A stretch of DNA of 7,642 nt from Candidatus Aerophobota bacterium. Lineage in GTDB: Bacteria > Aerophobota > Aerophobia > Aerophobales > B3-G15. Position 1 is the first letter of the stretch; each line of letters starts with the position of its first letter. The DNA is taken from assembly GCA_030607715.1 (NCBI GenBank), contig JAUWJM010000076.1, positions 1-7,642 on the forward strand, given 5' to 3'. The notes under the pieces are model-generated. The model was not told the DNA's origin, made no database searches, and worked only from the letters and a program-made list of their open reading frames with translations. Position numbers and translations under genes: made by a program. Below are positions 1 through 5,883 of this stretch, piece by piece.

Positions 1-240
1 AATCTTATTGATATCCAAAAGAAAATACCCCAGGATAAGAACCAATTCTTAGTGGGAAAAGAATTTGAAGTGCTGGTTGAGGGAATATCGGTTAAAAATC
101 CCCAAGAACTTCAGGGAAGAACCCGTCAAAACAAAATAATTGTATTTAAAGGAGAAAAAGAGCTCATAGGTAAGCTGATAAATGTAAAAGTTTTCGCAGG
201 GGGATGCTGGGCTCTGCGGGGAAAGCGAATAACTTGTTAA
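1..240 (+). CDS. miaB: MiaB, tRNA-2-methylthio-N6-dimethylallyladenosine synthase, C-terminal end (partial)
   Basis: This is the last 79 codons of an open frame that enters the window at base 1 and stops with TAA at 238-240. The segment matches the TRAM domain that closes MiaB: 'GKEFEVLVEG', then 'LQGRTRQNKIIVF', 'ELIGKLINVKV', and a final 'WALRGKRI'. In the family, MiaB is a radical SAM methylthiotransferase with two iron-sulfur clusters. It adds a methylthio group to C2 of i6A37 in tRNAs reading UNN codons, and the TRAM domain binds the tRNA. The radical SAM and cluster-binding parts lie upstream of the window. The GTG at 52 is an internal valine, not a start. The next gene is miaA, which makes the substrate of this enzyme, and that supports MiaB over its relatives MtaB and RimO. 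Confidence 0.9.
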   Translation, partial: NLIDIQKKIPQDKNQFLVGKEFEVLVEGISVKNPQELQGRTRQNKIIVFKGEKELIGKLINVKVFAGGCWALRGKRITC

Positions 241-1184
241 AAGCCCTTTTAGTAATTGTGGGACCTACTGGGGCAGGTAAAAGCAAGGTGACCCTATCTT
301 TGTTAAAAAGGGTGGGAGGGGAGGTAATTTCTGCAGATTCCCGTCAAATATACCGAAGAATGGATATAGGGACAGATAAGGTCTCCAAAAAAATAAGAAA
401 GACATTTCCTCATCATCTTATTGATATGGTTGAACCTGATGAGATTTTTAATGCTGCTCAATTTGGAAAAATATCCAAACCAATTATTGAAAAATTGCAA
501 AAGGAAGATAAACTTCCCCTTTTAGTAGGGGGAAGTGGGCTTTATATAAAATCAGTAGTTGATGGAATATTTATAGGTCCTGGGGCAAACTGGCAATTAA
601 GAGAAGAGTTAAAAGCTAAAATTAGGATTAAAGGTAGCGAATTTTTACACGGAATGCTAAGAGAAGTTGACAAGGTAAGTGCCTTACGTATCCATCCCAG
701 GGATGAAAGGAGAATAATTCGAGCCTTAGAGGTATACAAAGCTACAGGAAAACCCATCTCTTACTATCAAAAACAGACCCCATCTATTTTAACTCACACA
801 CTAATGATAGGTTTAAGGTGGGAAAAAGCCACTCTTTATCGAATCATTGAACAAAGAGTGGATAAAATGTTAGAAAAGGGATTAATAGAAGAAGTGAAGA
901 GTTTGTTAAAAAAAGGGTATGGAGAAAATCTTCCTTCTATGCAAGGTATTGGATACCGACAAATAGTGGGATACTTAAAGGGTGAGTATTCCTTAGAGGA
1001 AGCTATTAGACTGATGAAGCGGGATACCCGAAGATTTGCCAAACGTCAGCTTAACTGGTTTAAAAGAGATCCCAGGATAATCTGGATTCAAAGGGAACAA
1101 TATCCCTCTTGTGAGGATACTTCTAATAAGATACTAAAGATTCTTTTAAAAAAATTACCCCAAGTAGTGCACAATATTATATAG
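234..1184 (+). CDS. miaA: MiaA, tRNA dimethylallyltransferase
   Basis: MiaA transfers a dimethylallyl group from DMAPP to N6 of A37 in tRNAs that read UNN codons, giving the i6A that MiaB then methylthiolates. Visible family landmarks, numbered from the TTG start, are the P-loop GPTGAGKS (10-17), SADSRQIYRRMDIGTDK (33-49), the segment HHLIDMVEPDE (60-70), VGGSGLYIK (98-106), HPRDERRIIRALEVYKATG (154-172) and QGIGYRQIVGY (237-247). RDTRRFAKRQLNWFKRD (263-279) closes the core. I chose TTG 234 because it leaves the usual short lead before the P-loop and a length of 316 residues, typical of the family. It overlaps the miaB stop by a few bases and has GGGGA 11 bases upstream. An in-frame ATG at 204 would add ten residues, but its purine run is nearly flush against it. 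The gene is evidently co-transcribed with miaB. Confidence 0.93.
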   Translation: MLKALLVIVGPTGAGKSKVTLSLLKRVGGEVISADSRQIYRRMDIGTDKVSKKIRKTFPHHLIDMVEPDEIFNAAQFGKISKPIIEKLQKEDKLPLLVGGSGLYIKSVVDGIFIGPGANWQLREELKAKIRIKGSEFLHGMLREVDKVSALRIHPRDERRIIRALEVYKATGKPISYYQKQTPSILTHTLMIGLRWEKATLYRIIEQRVDKMLEKGLIEEVKSLLKKGYGENLPSMQGIGYRQIVGYLKGEYSLEEAIRLMKRDTRRFAKRQLNWFKRDPRIIWIQREQYPSCEDTSNKILKILLKKLPQVVHNII

Positions 1185-1199
1185 TGCAGGTCTGCACTA
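1182..1199 (+). promoter_or_regulatory. Inverted repeat in the miaA-tyrS junction, with an alternative pairing partner
   Basis: TAGTGCAG at 1182-1189 and CTGCACTA at 1192-1199 are perfect reverse complements separated by two bases, in practice a 7-bp stem with a GGTC loop. It starts at the miaA stop codon and ends eight bases before the tyrS ribosome-binding site. A further copy, GTAGTGCA at 1164-1171 inside the end of miaA, can instead pair with TGCACTAC at 1193-1200, so the two stems exclude each other. No U run follows, so it does not look like a simple terminator. It may affect tyrS translation or mRNA processing, or be a DNA operator. The repeats are seen directly; the role is inference. 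Confidence 0.5.
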
Positions 1200-1206
1200 C
1201 ATCTAT

Positions 1207-1213
1207 AAAGGAA
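1207..1213 (+). promoter_or_regulatory. Ribosome-binding site that decides the tyrS start
   Basis: AAAGGAA lies six bases before the ATG at 1220. The upstream in-frame GTG at 1184 falls inside the inverted repeat and has no comparable site, so the ATG is preferred. Confidence 0.65.
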
Positions 1214-1219
1214 AATAAA

Positions 1220-2431
1220 ATGGAGCCAAAAGAACAGATTCGTTTAATTAAAGAAAATACGGCTGATATTGTTCAAGAAGAAGAGCTTTTAGAAAGAATA
1301 AAAAAGAAGGGCTGTCTAAAAGTTAAATTTGGCGTGGACCCCACTACTCCTGATATTCATCTTGGTCATTCAGTAATTCTTTTTAAATTAAGATGTTTCC
1401 AGGATTTGGATCATGAAGTTATACTTCTCATAGGAGATTTTACAGCTCGAATAGGGGATCCCAGCGGGAGAACTAAAACCAGAAAACCTCTTTCTACCAA
1501 GCAAATTGAGATTAATGCTGAAACTTACAAAGAGCAAGCTTTTAAAATTCTTGACCCTAAAAAAACCGAAATTCTTTATAACTCTCAGTGGCTTGAGAAA
1601 ATGGATTTTTCTCAAGTACTAAAACTATCCTCTCATTATACTGTAGCCAGAATGTTAGAGAGAGATGATTTTCACCTGAGGTATAAAAATAACTATCCTA
1701 TTGGACTGCATGAATTTCTATATCCCTTAATGCAGGCCTATGATTCTGTAGCCCTAAAGTGTGATGTGGAAATGGGAGGAACTGATCAAAAATTTAACCT
1801 TCTTTTAGGTAGGCAAATACAAAAAGTTTATGGACAACCTTCTCAAATAATAATTACTATGCCTATACTGGAAGGAATAGATGGAAAAGAAAAGATGAGC
1901 AAATCCCTGGGCAACTACATAGGTATTACCGAACCTTCTCAGCAGATTTATGGAAAAATAATGTCTATCCCTGATGAGCTAATCTTTAAATATTTTCGTT
2001 TGCTCACCCCCGTAGATGAGAATGATATAAAAGAGAAAGAGCAAGGTTTAAAAGAGGGGAAACTTCATCCCATGAAATTAAAAGAAGATTTAGCTAAGAG
2101 TATAGTGTCTTTTTACTACAGTAAAGAGATTGCCCAAGAGGAAGCTTTAAAATTTGATTATGTATTTAAAAAAGGTGGGATTCCTTCTAAGATACCCTGT
2201 TATTACCTCAAGGAGAATGAGTTATTGGGAAATGAAATCTGGATAGTGAAGCTTCTTCAACTAACAAATTTAGCAAAAAGCAGATCTGATGCTCGAAGGT
2301 TAATTCAACAAGGTGGGGTAAAATTAGATGAAGAAAGAATAGATAACGTTAACTTGAAAATAAATTTAAATGACGAATACATCCTGCAGGTGGGAAAAAG
2401 AAAATTTGTAAGAGTTATAAAGAAAAAGTAA
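1220..2431 (+). CDS. tyrS: Tyrosyl-tRNA synthetase (TyrZ-like type with KMSKS)
   Basis: TyrS is a cytoplasmic class I aminoacyl-tRNA synthetase that charges tRNA-Tyr with tyrosine using ATP. Numbered from ATG 1220 (403 residues), the ATP-binding HIGH-type motif is HLGH at 47-50, within KFGVDPTTPDIHLGH. GDFTARIGDPSGR follows at 72-84, the tyrosine-site segment YPLMQAYDS at 168-176, and MGGTDQKFNLLLGR at 185-198. The signature loop is KMSKS at 226-230 or within a residue of that. The last 60 or so residues (ARRLIQQGGVKLDEE and following) form an S4 RNA-binding domain. KMSKS and the overall pattern fit the second bacterial TyrRS subgroup (TyrZ-like) rather than the E. coli type, which has KFGKT. 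The start is set by AAAGGAA at 1207-1213; a GTG at 1184 would add 12 residues. It follows miaA by 35 bases. There is no room for a T-box leader before it, so it is probably expressed with miaB-miaA. Confidence 0.95.
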   Translation: MEPKEQIRLIKENTADIVQEEELLERIKKKGCLKVKFGVDPTTPDIHLGHSVILFKLRCFQDLDHEVILLIGDFTARIGDPSGRTKTRKPLSTKQIEINAETYKEQAFKILDPKKTEILYNSQWLEKMDFSQVLKLSSHYTVARMLERDDFHLRYKNNYPIGLHEFLYPLMQAYDSVALKCDVEMGGTDQKFNLLLGRQIQKVYGQPSQIIITMPILEGIDGKEKMSKSLGNYIGITEPSQQIYGKIMSIPDELIFKYFRLLTPVDENDIKEKEQGLKEGKLHPMKLKEDLAKSIVSFYYSKEIAQEEALKFDYVFKKGGIPSKIPCYYLKENELLGNEIWIVKLLQLTNLAKSRSDARRLIQQGGVKLDEERIDNVNLKINLNDEYILQVGKRKFVRVIKKK

Positions 2432-2436
2432 ATGCT

Positions 2437-2458
2437 ATGGATTTAATTTTTCATCCAT
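2437..2458. terminator. Possible weak hairpin between convergent tyrS and PIN gene
   Basis: ATGGAT (2437-2442) and ATCCAT (2453-2458) form a 6-bp stem with a 10-base loop. It straddles the 11-base gap between tyrS and the convergent PIN gene and overlaps the PIN stop codon. The stem is short and neither strand has an immediate U tract, although the minus strand becomes T-rich about ten bases later. A terminator role is only a guess from position. Confidence 0.25.
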
Positions 2459-2955
2459 TGTACTGTTCTAATATTATTTAGATTTAAGACATCAATCCTC
2501 ATGTTTCTCATATAGCCAGTCGCGCGAAAATCATCTGTAAATACTAAATATTTAAATCTTTTTGCCGCTTCAATGATTGTTAAATCTGTAATCCCTAATT
2601 TTGGCAATAAAGGTAAACCTAAGACTTCATCTTTATTAATATATTCTTCATCCATTTCTTTTAATAGCTTTTTAAAAACACTGAAATACGCTACTAATCT
2701 ATTATTTTGAATCTTCATAGATAAATTTGATAGTTCAGTTATTATATGAGGAGTAGTAATGATATGTTTTCTAAAATATGATAACACCGAATGTATACAT
2801 TTAAAATCTTCCACACCATATTTTTCAGTTTTTTTAAATCGGGAAATATAATCAGGGTCATAGATTCCGACAATATATACTAACATTAAGTTTGTATCAA
2901 TGATTATCCCTCTACGACAATACTTATAGATTAGACAACTTATATAGTCTGTCAT
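2443..2955 (-). CDS. PIN-domain protein, probable ribonuclease (VapC-like)
   Basis: A 170-residue protein with the PIN fold pattern. It opens with hydrophobic IIID-TN (D20). A long insert, 'GIYDPDYISRFKKTEKYG', follows, then TPHIITELSNL with E74, and GITDLTIIEAAKR with D124. The last element is YLVFTDD (D141/D142). These acidic residues match the metal-binding set of PIN nucleases, so a Mg/Mn-dependent RNase is the likely activity. At 170 residues it is longer than a typical VapC (about 130-140); the extra sequence lies between the first strand and the TPHIITE helix. Its ATG (2955-2953) comes one base after the stop of the upstream 91-residue gene, so translation is probably coupled; its own ribosome-binding site is weak. 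Local GC is low: 44 G/C in the 180 bases 2641-2820. Toxin of a TA-like pair is my inference; a tRNA or rRNA processing nuclease is an alternative. Confidence 0.82.
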   Translation of the reverse strand: MTDYISCLIYKYCRRGIIIDTNLMLVYIVGIYDPDYISRFKKTEKYGVEDFKCIHSVLSYFRKHIITTPHIITELSNLSMKIQNNRLVAYFSVFKKLLKEMDEEYINKDEVLGLPLLPKLGITDLTIIEAAKRFKYLVFTDDFRATGYMRNMRIDVLNLNNIRTVQWMKN

Positions 2956-2956
2956 T

Positions 2957-3232
2957 CTATACTTTTCTAATCTTCATTGAAATAACGTCTCCAGTATAAA
3001 CATCAACTTTAAATCTTTTATATATTTGTTCTGGAGCAAAGCTAAAAGGTGCTCCTGTTGAACCTAGGTACCCTAAAGTTACTAACCAATAAGTACCTGC
3101 TTCATCCATTTCAATTTCTTCAACTGTGACATCCCTTCTTGGTGCTCCATAAATCTCTTGAAAATATTCCCCAGCTTTTATAGCTGCTTCCTTAGGTGTA
3201 ATTTTCTTCTTTTCAGATGTAAGATGTTCCAT
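2957..3232 (-). CDS. Small PepSY-like protein, partner of the PIN-domain protein
   Basis: A 91-residue soluble protein without signal peptide or membrane segment. After a charged N-terminus (EKKKITPKEA) comes an amphipathic helix, AAIKAGEYFQEIYG. Beta-strand-like segments follow: VTVEEIEMDE, YWLVTLGYLG and YKRFKVDVYTGDVISMKIRKV. The order helix, 'V.vEEiE.de.g.YWLVTLGY', then 'YK.FKVD..TGdVisMKIR' recalls small cytosolic PepSY-like proteins. I recognise the pattern but cannot confirm it by search. It has the best ribosome-binding site in the window, AAAGGAGGA at 3246-3238, six bases upstream of the ATG. It is first in a two-gene unit with the PIN gene, the position usual for an antitoxin. A direct inhibitor or targeting partner of the nuclease is the simplest idea. 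It shows none of the common antitoxin DNA-binding folds (AbrB, RHH, HTH). Confidence 0.8.
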   Translation of the reverse strand: MEHLTSEKKKITPKEAAIKAGEYFQEIYGAPRRDVTVEEIEMDEAGTYWLVTLGYLGSTGAPFSFAPEQIYKRFKVDVYTGDVISMKIRKV

Positions 3233-3341
3233 TTTAATCCTCCTTTTTATAGTTAAATCATGTCAAAACTTAACCGCAAAGAATCAATTTTTCCTTTTAT
3301 GGTCTTTCATATTATTTTGATATTACCTTTAATTTAATATA

Positions 3342-3370
3342 ATTATACACTATAAATCTGGATTTGGCAA
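3342..3370 (-). promoter_or_regulatory. Sigma-70-type promoter for the PepSY-like/PIN unit
   Basis: Read on the minus strand, TTGCCA (3370-3365, five of six to TTGACA) is followed by a 17-base spacer and a perfect TATAAT (3347-3342). The -35 hexamer and most of the spacer lie inside the last codons of ribD. The implied transcript starts near 3335 and has a leader of about 100 bases before the ATG at 3232. This suggests that the two-gene unit is expressed independently of ribD. Confidence 0.6.
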
Positions 3371-4465
3371 TAGTTTCTCACTTCTTACCACGTATCCTTC
3401 TAAAAAAATATCCTCATCTATTCTTCTTAAGGAACTTATTTTTATTTTAGGGCTTTGAGCCAAGGAATCTATTCCCTTCCCTTCAACCCAGCTAAGAGAA
3501 TTTTTTCCTCCTATAATTTGGGGAGAGATAAAAAGATAAATCTTATCAACCAAATTTCCCTCAAAAAAAGAGCCAATTACCTGTCCTCCTCCTTCCACTA
3601 AAAGACTCATTATCCCCAATTCTGCTAAATAGAAAAGAACTTCTTTTAAAGACACCTTTCCCCCCTTCTCTACTACATTTATTTTAATTCTCTTATTTCT
3701 TAATATTCTCAGCTCTTCAGGGTTAGCCTTAGTAGTAGTAAAAATTAAAGTAGGAGCTTTTTCCTGATCCTTTAAAACCTTGGATGAGAGAGGAACTCTT
3801 AACCTACTATCTAAAATCACCCGTAAAAATTTTCTCTTAGAAGGAGGAAGTAGTTCGGGATCATCTTTGATTACTGTATTTATCCCCACTAAAATAGCAT
3901 CAAATTTGTCCCGCAGGTTATGGGCAATTTTTCTGGATTTCTCTGTAGTTATCCATTTAGATTCTCCTTTAAAGGTAGCTATCTTCCCATCAAGAGAAGC
4001 TCCTGCTTTAACTGTTACAAAAGGAACTTTTTCTCGGATAAACTTAAAAAAAGCTTCATTGATTTTTTTAGCTTTCTCCTCACAGATTCCAACTTCTGTT
4101 TTAATCCTATTCTCCCCTAAAATCTTTATTCCTCTTCCCGAATTCAAAGGGTTAGGATCAAGAGTTGCAGCTATCACCTCACTAACACCGGCTTTAATTA
4201 TAGCCAAAGTGCAGGGAGGGGTTTTCCCATAATAAGAGCAAGGCTCTAAAGTTACATAAAGAGTGGCGCCCTTAGCCTTATTCTTTGCTCTTTTTAAAGC
4301 TTCAATTTCAGCATGAGGCCCACCAAAGTATCTGTGATAACCCCTGGCAATAAGTTTGTCATTCTTAACCAAAACTGCTCCCACCATAGGATTTGGAGAT
4401 ACCTTACCTTCTCCCTTTTTAGCTAAGGACAAAGCCAATTTCATCCACTTTTCTTTGTTTTGCAT
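3350..4465 (-). CDS. ribD: RibD, bifunctional riboflavin biosynthesis deaminase/reductase
   Basis: RibD catalyses two consecutive cytoplasmic steps from the GTP cyclohydrolase II product: deamination of the pyrimidine ring, then NADPH-dependent reduction of the ribosyl side chain. Numbered from ATG 4465 (371 residues), the N-terminal deaminase has SPNPMVGAVLV (about 23-33). Its zinc site is HAE at 51-53 with the ligand cysteines of PCSYYGKTPPC at 76 and 85; E53 is the expected general base. The reductase half begins near VKAGASLDGKIA (152-163) and includes ILVGINTVIKDDP (191-203), RVILDSRLR (215-223) and the LVEGGG turn (289-294). All key residues are present. ATG 4465 is chosen because CAGGAGT lies five bases upstream; ATG 4492 would add nine residues and lacks such a site. 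No other rib gene is visible, and no FMN riboswitch-like sequence precedes it. A repeat element lies between it and the upstream transporter gene. Confidence 0.95.
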   Translation of the reverse strand: MQNKEKWMKLALSLAKKGEGKVSPNPMVGAVLVKNDKLIARGYHRYFGGPHAEIEALKRAKNKAKGATLYVTLEPCSYYGKTPPCTLAIIKAGVSEVIAATLDPNPLNSGRGIKILGENRIKTEVGICEEKAKKINEAFFKFIREKVPFVTVKAGASLDGKIATFKGESKWITTEKSRKIAHNLRDKFDAILVGINTVIKDDPELLPPSKRKFLRVILDSRLRVPLSSKVLKDQEKAPTLIFTTTKANPEELRILRNKRIKINVVEKGGKVSLKEVLFYLAELGIMSLLVEGGGQVIGSFFEGNLVDKIYLFISPQIIGGKNSLSWVEGKGIDSLAQSPKIKISSLRRIDEDIFLEGYVVRSEKLLPNPDL

Positions 4466-4470
4466 TAAAA

Positions 4471-4477
4471 ACTCCTG
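4471..4477 (-). promoter_or_regulatory. Ribosome-binding site that decides the ribD start
   Basis: On the minus strand CAGGAGT lies five bases before the ATG at 4465. It lies inside the reading frame if ATG 4492 is used, which favours the shorter 371-residue RibD. Confidence 0.75.
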
Positions 4478-4501
4478 ATTTATAGAATTCACTGAAAAGA
4501 T

Positions 4502-4660
4502 TAACTATTTTAGCCACTAAGACACTAAGATAAATGCATGAAAGCGTTGATGCGTGAATATGTGAATGAATTGGTGAGTAAAACGCTTCTACGTATTAAC
4601 AGATTAACGAAATTATATCCCTCCTTTGTGCCTTGGTAACTTAGTGGCTGAACGGTTACT
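4502..4660. repeat. Intergenic repeat element A with inverted ends
   Basis: This non-coding stretch between ribD and the EamA gene carries TTTAGCCACTAAG (4509-4521) and CTTAGTGGCTGAA (4640-4652), reverse complements at 12 of 13 bases. Its right end, 4624-4660, matches 5736-5772 of element B at 35 of 37 positions, and weaker similarity extends leftward to about 4610. The interior contains GTGAAT-like units (GCGTGAATATGTGAATG) and ATTAAC-like units (GTATTAACAGATTAACG) that do not resemble element B. No transposase or clear target-site duplication is visible. It looks like a non-autonomous, MITE-like or REP-like intergenic repeat. Confidence 0.7.
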
Positions 4661-4716
4661 ATTTTTTTACCTAAATTAGAAGCTTTGTCAATCAACTTAA
4701 ATTTTGAAAATTGGAA

Positions 4717-5586
4717 TTAAGTTTTTTCTCTCATAGATAAAAAGTAAATTCCAACAAAGAGCAGAAAAATACCTGAAATTTGCATAACTGTGACTGATTC
4801 CCCTAAAATAAAAAACCCCAATAATGTAGCAAAAAACGGCGTGGAAAGCTCAATTCCAGAGCATTGAGCAGCTTTAATCCTCTTTAAACCCTCATAGTAC
4901 AGTATATATCCTCCTCCAACTATAACCCCAACCAGGATTTGATAAACATTAGAAAAAAGTACTGAGGATGTCAAAAGTAAGTAAATCACAAATACAATTG
5001 AAGCGATTAAGAATCTATAGAATGTAATAACACCTGCATTCATATCCTTAAGATATTTTCTCATTACTAAACTTGTAGTTGCCCAGGCAATTGTTGCCGA
5101 CAACACTAACAGATCATAAACACTACCCAATCTTAGCATGGATAAATTGGCTAAGGTTTTTGTCGTAACCAGCAAACCGGCAATAATCGTAAAAAATATT
5201 CCTGTATAATCAAATTTTGTTAGTCTGTCTTCCTTTAAACAAAAAAATCCAATGAAAACAATAAAAACAGGTTGCATATGCCCTATTAAAACTGCATTAA
5301 TTACAGGGACTTTGGTTAAGGCAAAAAAATACATTAACCCAGCAAATAGTGTTCCTACTACTGCAATATACACGAGTATTGAAAATTGTTTTTTATTGAC
5401 CTTCAGATTTCCCTTATGGGTAATAAAGGTATAAATTAAGGCAATTAAGGCAGCAATCATAGCTCTCACAGCAGAAGTTTCAAGAAATCCTGCGCTTGCA
5501 TAAGACAACTTAGCAAAAATGGGCTCAAAAGCCCAGGCTATACTTGCTCCCAGAGTTACCAAAATTCCTGTTGTTTTTATATTCAT
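4717..5586 (-). CDS. EamA/DMT-superfamily permease (metabolite exporter type)
   Basis: A 289-residue inner-membrane protein built almost entirely of about ten hydrophobic helices, in two EamA-like halves of about five helices each. The first half starts at GILVTLGASIAWAFEPIFAK, and its last helix follows the charged turn LKEDRLTKFDYTG. The second half starts near LLVLSATIAWATTSLVMRKY and ends with LGESVTVMQISGIFLLFVGIYF. The repeated 'atiaWA' opening and 'l.E..t..q..G' closing are typical of the drug/metabolite transporter superfamily; the substrate cannot be told from sequence. I use ATG 5586, directly before the first helix. A GTG at 5619 in frame would add 11 residues encoded partly by repeat element B, so it is probably not used. 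No good Shine-Dalgarno precedes ATG 5586. The gene stands alone between two related repeats and is transcribed toward ribD, 251 bases away. Confidence 0.88.
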   Translation of the reverse strand: MNIKTTGILVTLGASIAWAFEPIFAKLSYASAGFLETSAVRAMIAALIALIYTFITHKGNLKVNKKQFSILVYIAVVGTLFAGLMYFFALTKVPVINAVLIGHMQPVFIVFIGFFCLKEDRLTKFDYTGIFFTIIAGLLVTTKTLANLSMLRLGSVYDLLVLSATIAWATTSLVMRKYLKDMNAGVITFYRFLIASIVFVIYLLLTSSVLFSNVYQILVGVIVGGGYILYYEGLKRIKAAQCSGIELSTPFFATLLGFFILGESVTVMQISGIFLLFVGIYFLSMREKT

Positions 5587-5596
5587 AATGAAAGTG

Positions 5597-5772
5597 TAAT
5601 TATTCAGCCACCAAGACACGAAGACACCAAGTAAGCCCGGTCTTAAAATTTTTAGCGTCCTCTGTGTCTTCAGTAGTTAATTTTTTAGTAATGAATTCTT
5701 CTCTTCTCGATAGAGGTTTAAAATTCATATCACTTCTTTGTGCCTTGGTGACTTAGTGGCTGAACTGTTACT
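5597..5772. repeat. Intergenic repeat element B with inverted ends
   Basis: TTCAGCCACCAAG (5603-5615) and CTTAGTGGCTGAA (5752-5764) are reverse complements at 12 of 13 bases. The left end continues as CACGAAGACACCAAG, a run of CACNAAG units. Left ends of A and B (4509-4529 and 5603-5623) agree at 18 of 21 bases; right ends at 35 of 37. Inside, GAAGACAC (5620-5627) and GTGTCTTC (5664-5671) form a second inverted pair, and the stretch 'tcctctgtgtcttcagtag' looks like a further copy of the same degenerate unit. The element fills most of the gap between the divergent EamA and purB genes, ending just upstream of the purB promoter. Confidence 0.7.
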
Positions 5773-5807
5773 CTTATAATAGCAGAAATTAGGTATTTGT
5801 TAAATTG

Positions 5808-5835
5808 TTGACTTAAAATCAAAAGTCTATAAAAT
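5808..5835 (+). promoter_or_regulatory. Sigma-70-type promoter for purB
   Basis: TTGACT (5808-5813, five of six) is followed by a 16-base spacer and TAAAAT (5830-5835, five of six). The implied start is near 5842, leaving a leader of about 40 bases that ends in GGAG (5873-5876), seven bases before ATG 5884. Confidence 0.6.
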
Positions 5836-5883
5836 TGTAACTAAGAATTTTACTAAAATTACGGAGAATGTTGGAGAAAAAAA

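Noticed and set aside
1184..1219. GTG 1184 as tyrS start, overlapping the miaA stop
   Set aside because: The added residues (MQVCTTSIKENK) come from the inverted repeat, and the ATG at 1220 has its own AAAGGAA site at the right distance.
3252..3274. GTTAA-13-TTAAC inverted repeat with TTGACA in its centre (minus strand), upstream of the 91-residue gene
   Set aside because: The arms are only five A-T-rich bases, and the hexamer 17 bases downstream of TTGACA is the ribosome-binding site, so it is neither a convincing operator nor a promoter.
3780..4232. 150-codon open frame on the + strand inside ribD
   Set aside because: It is the antisense shadow of a well-supported RibD with all catalytic motifs, and its translation has no recognisable family pattern or good start site.
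4502..4660. CRISPR array or riboswitch in the ribD upstream region
   Set aside because: The repeats are inverted and unevenly spaced, with no spacer periodicity, and none of the conserved RFN-type segments is seen.
4694..4730. Hairpin AACTTAA/TTAAGTT followed by TTTTTT on the + strand, near the end of the EamA gene
   Set aside because: The U run is on the + strand, but the nearest genes there run on the minus strand. The stem is all A-T except for one pair, so a terminator call is not supported.
5775..5780. Perfect TATAAT directly after element B, upstream of purB
   Set aside because: No acceptable -35 hexamer is found 16-18 bases upstream; the TTGACT/TAAAAT pair at 5808-5835 is better.
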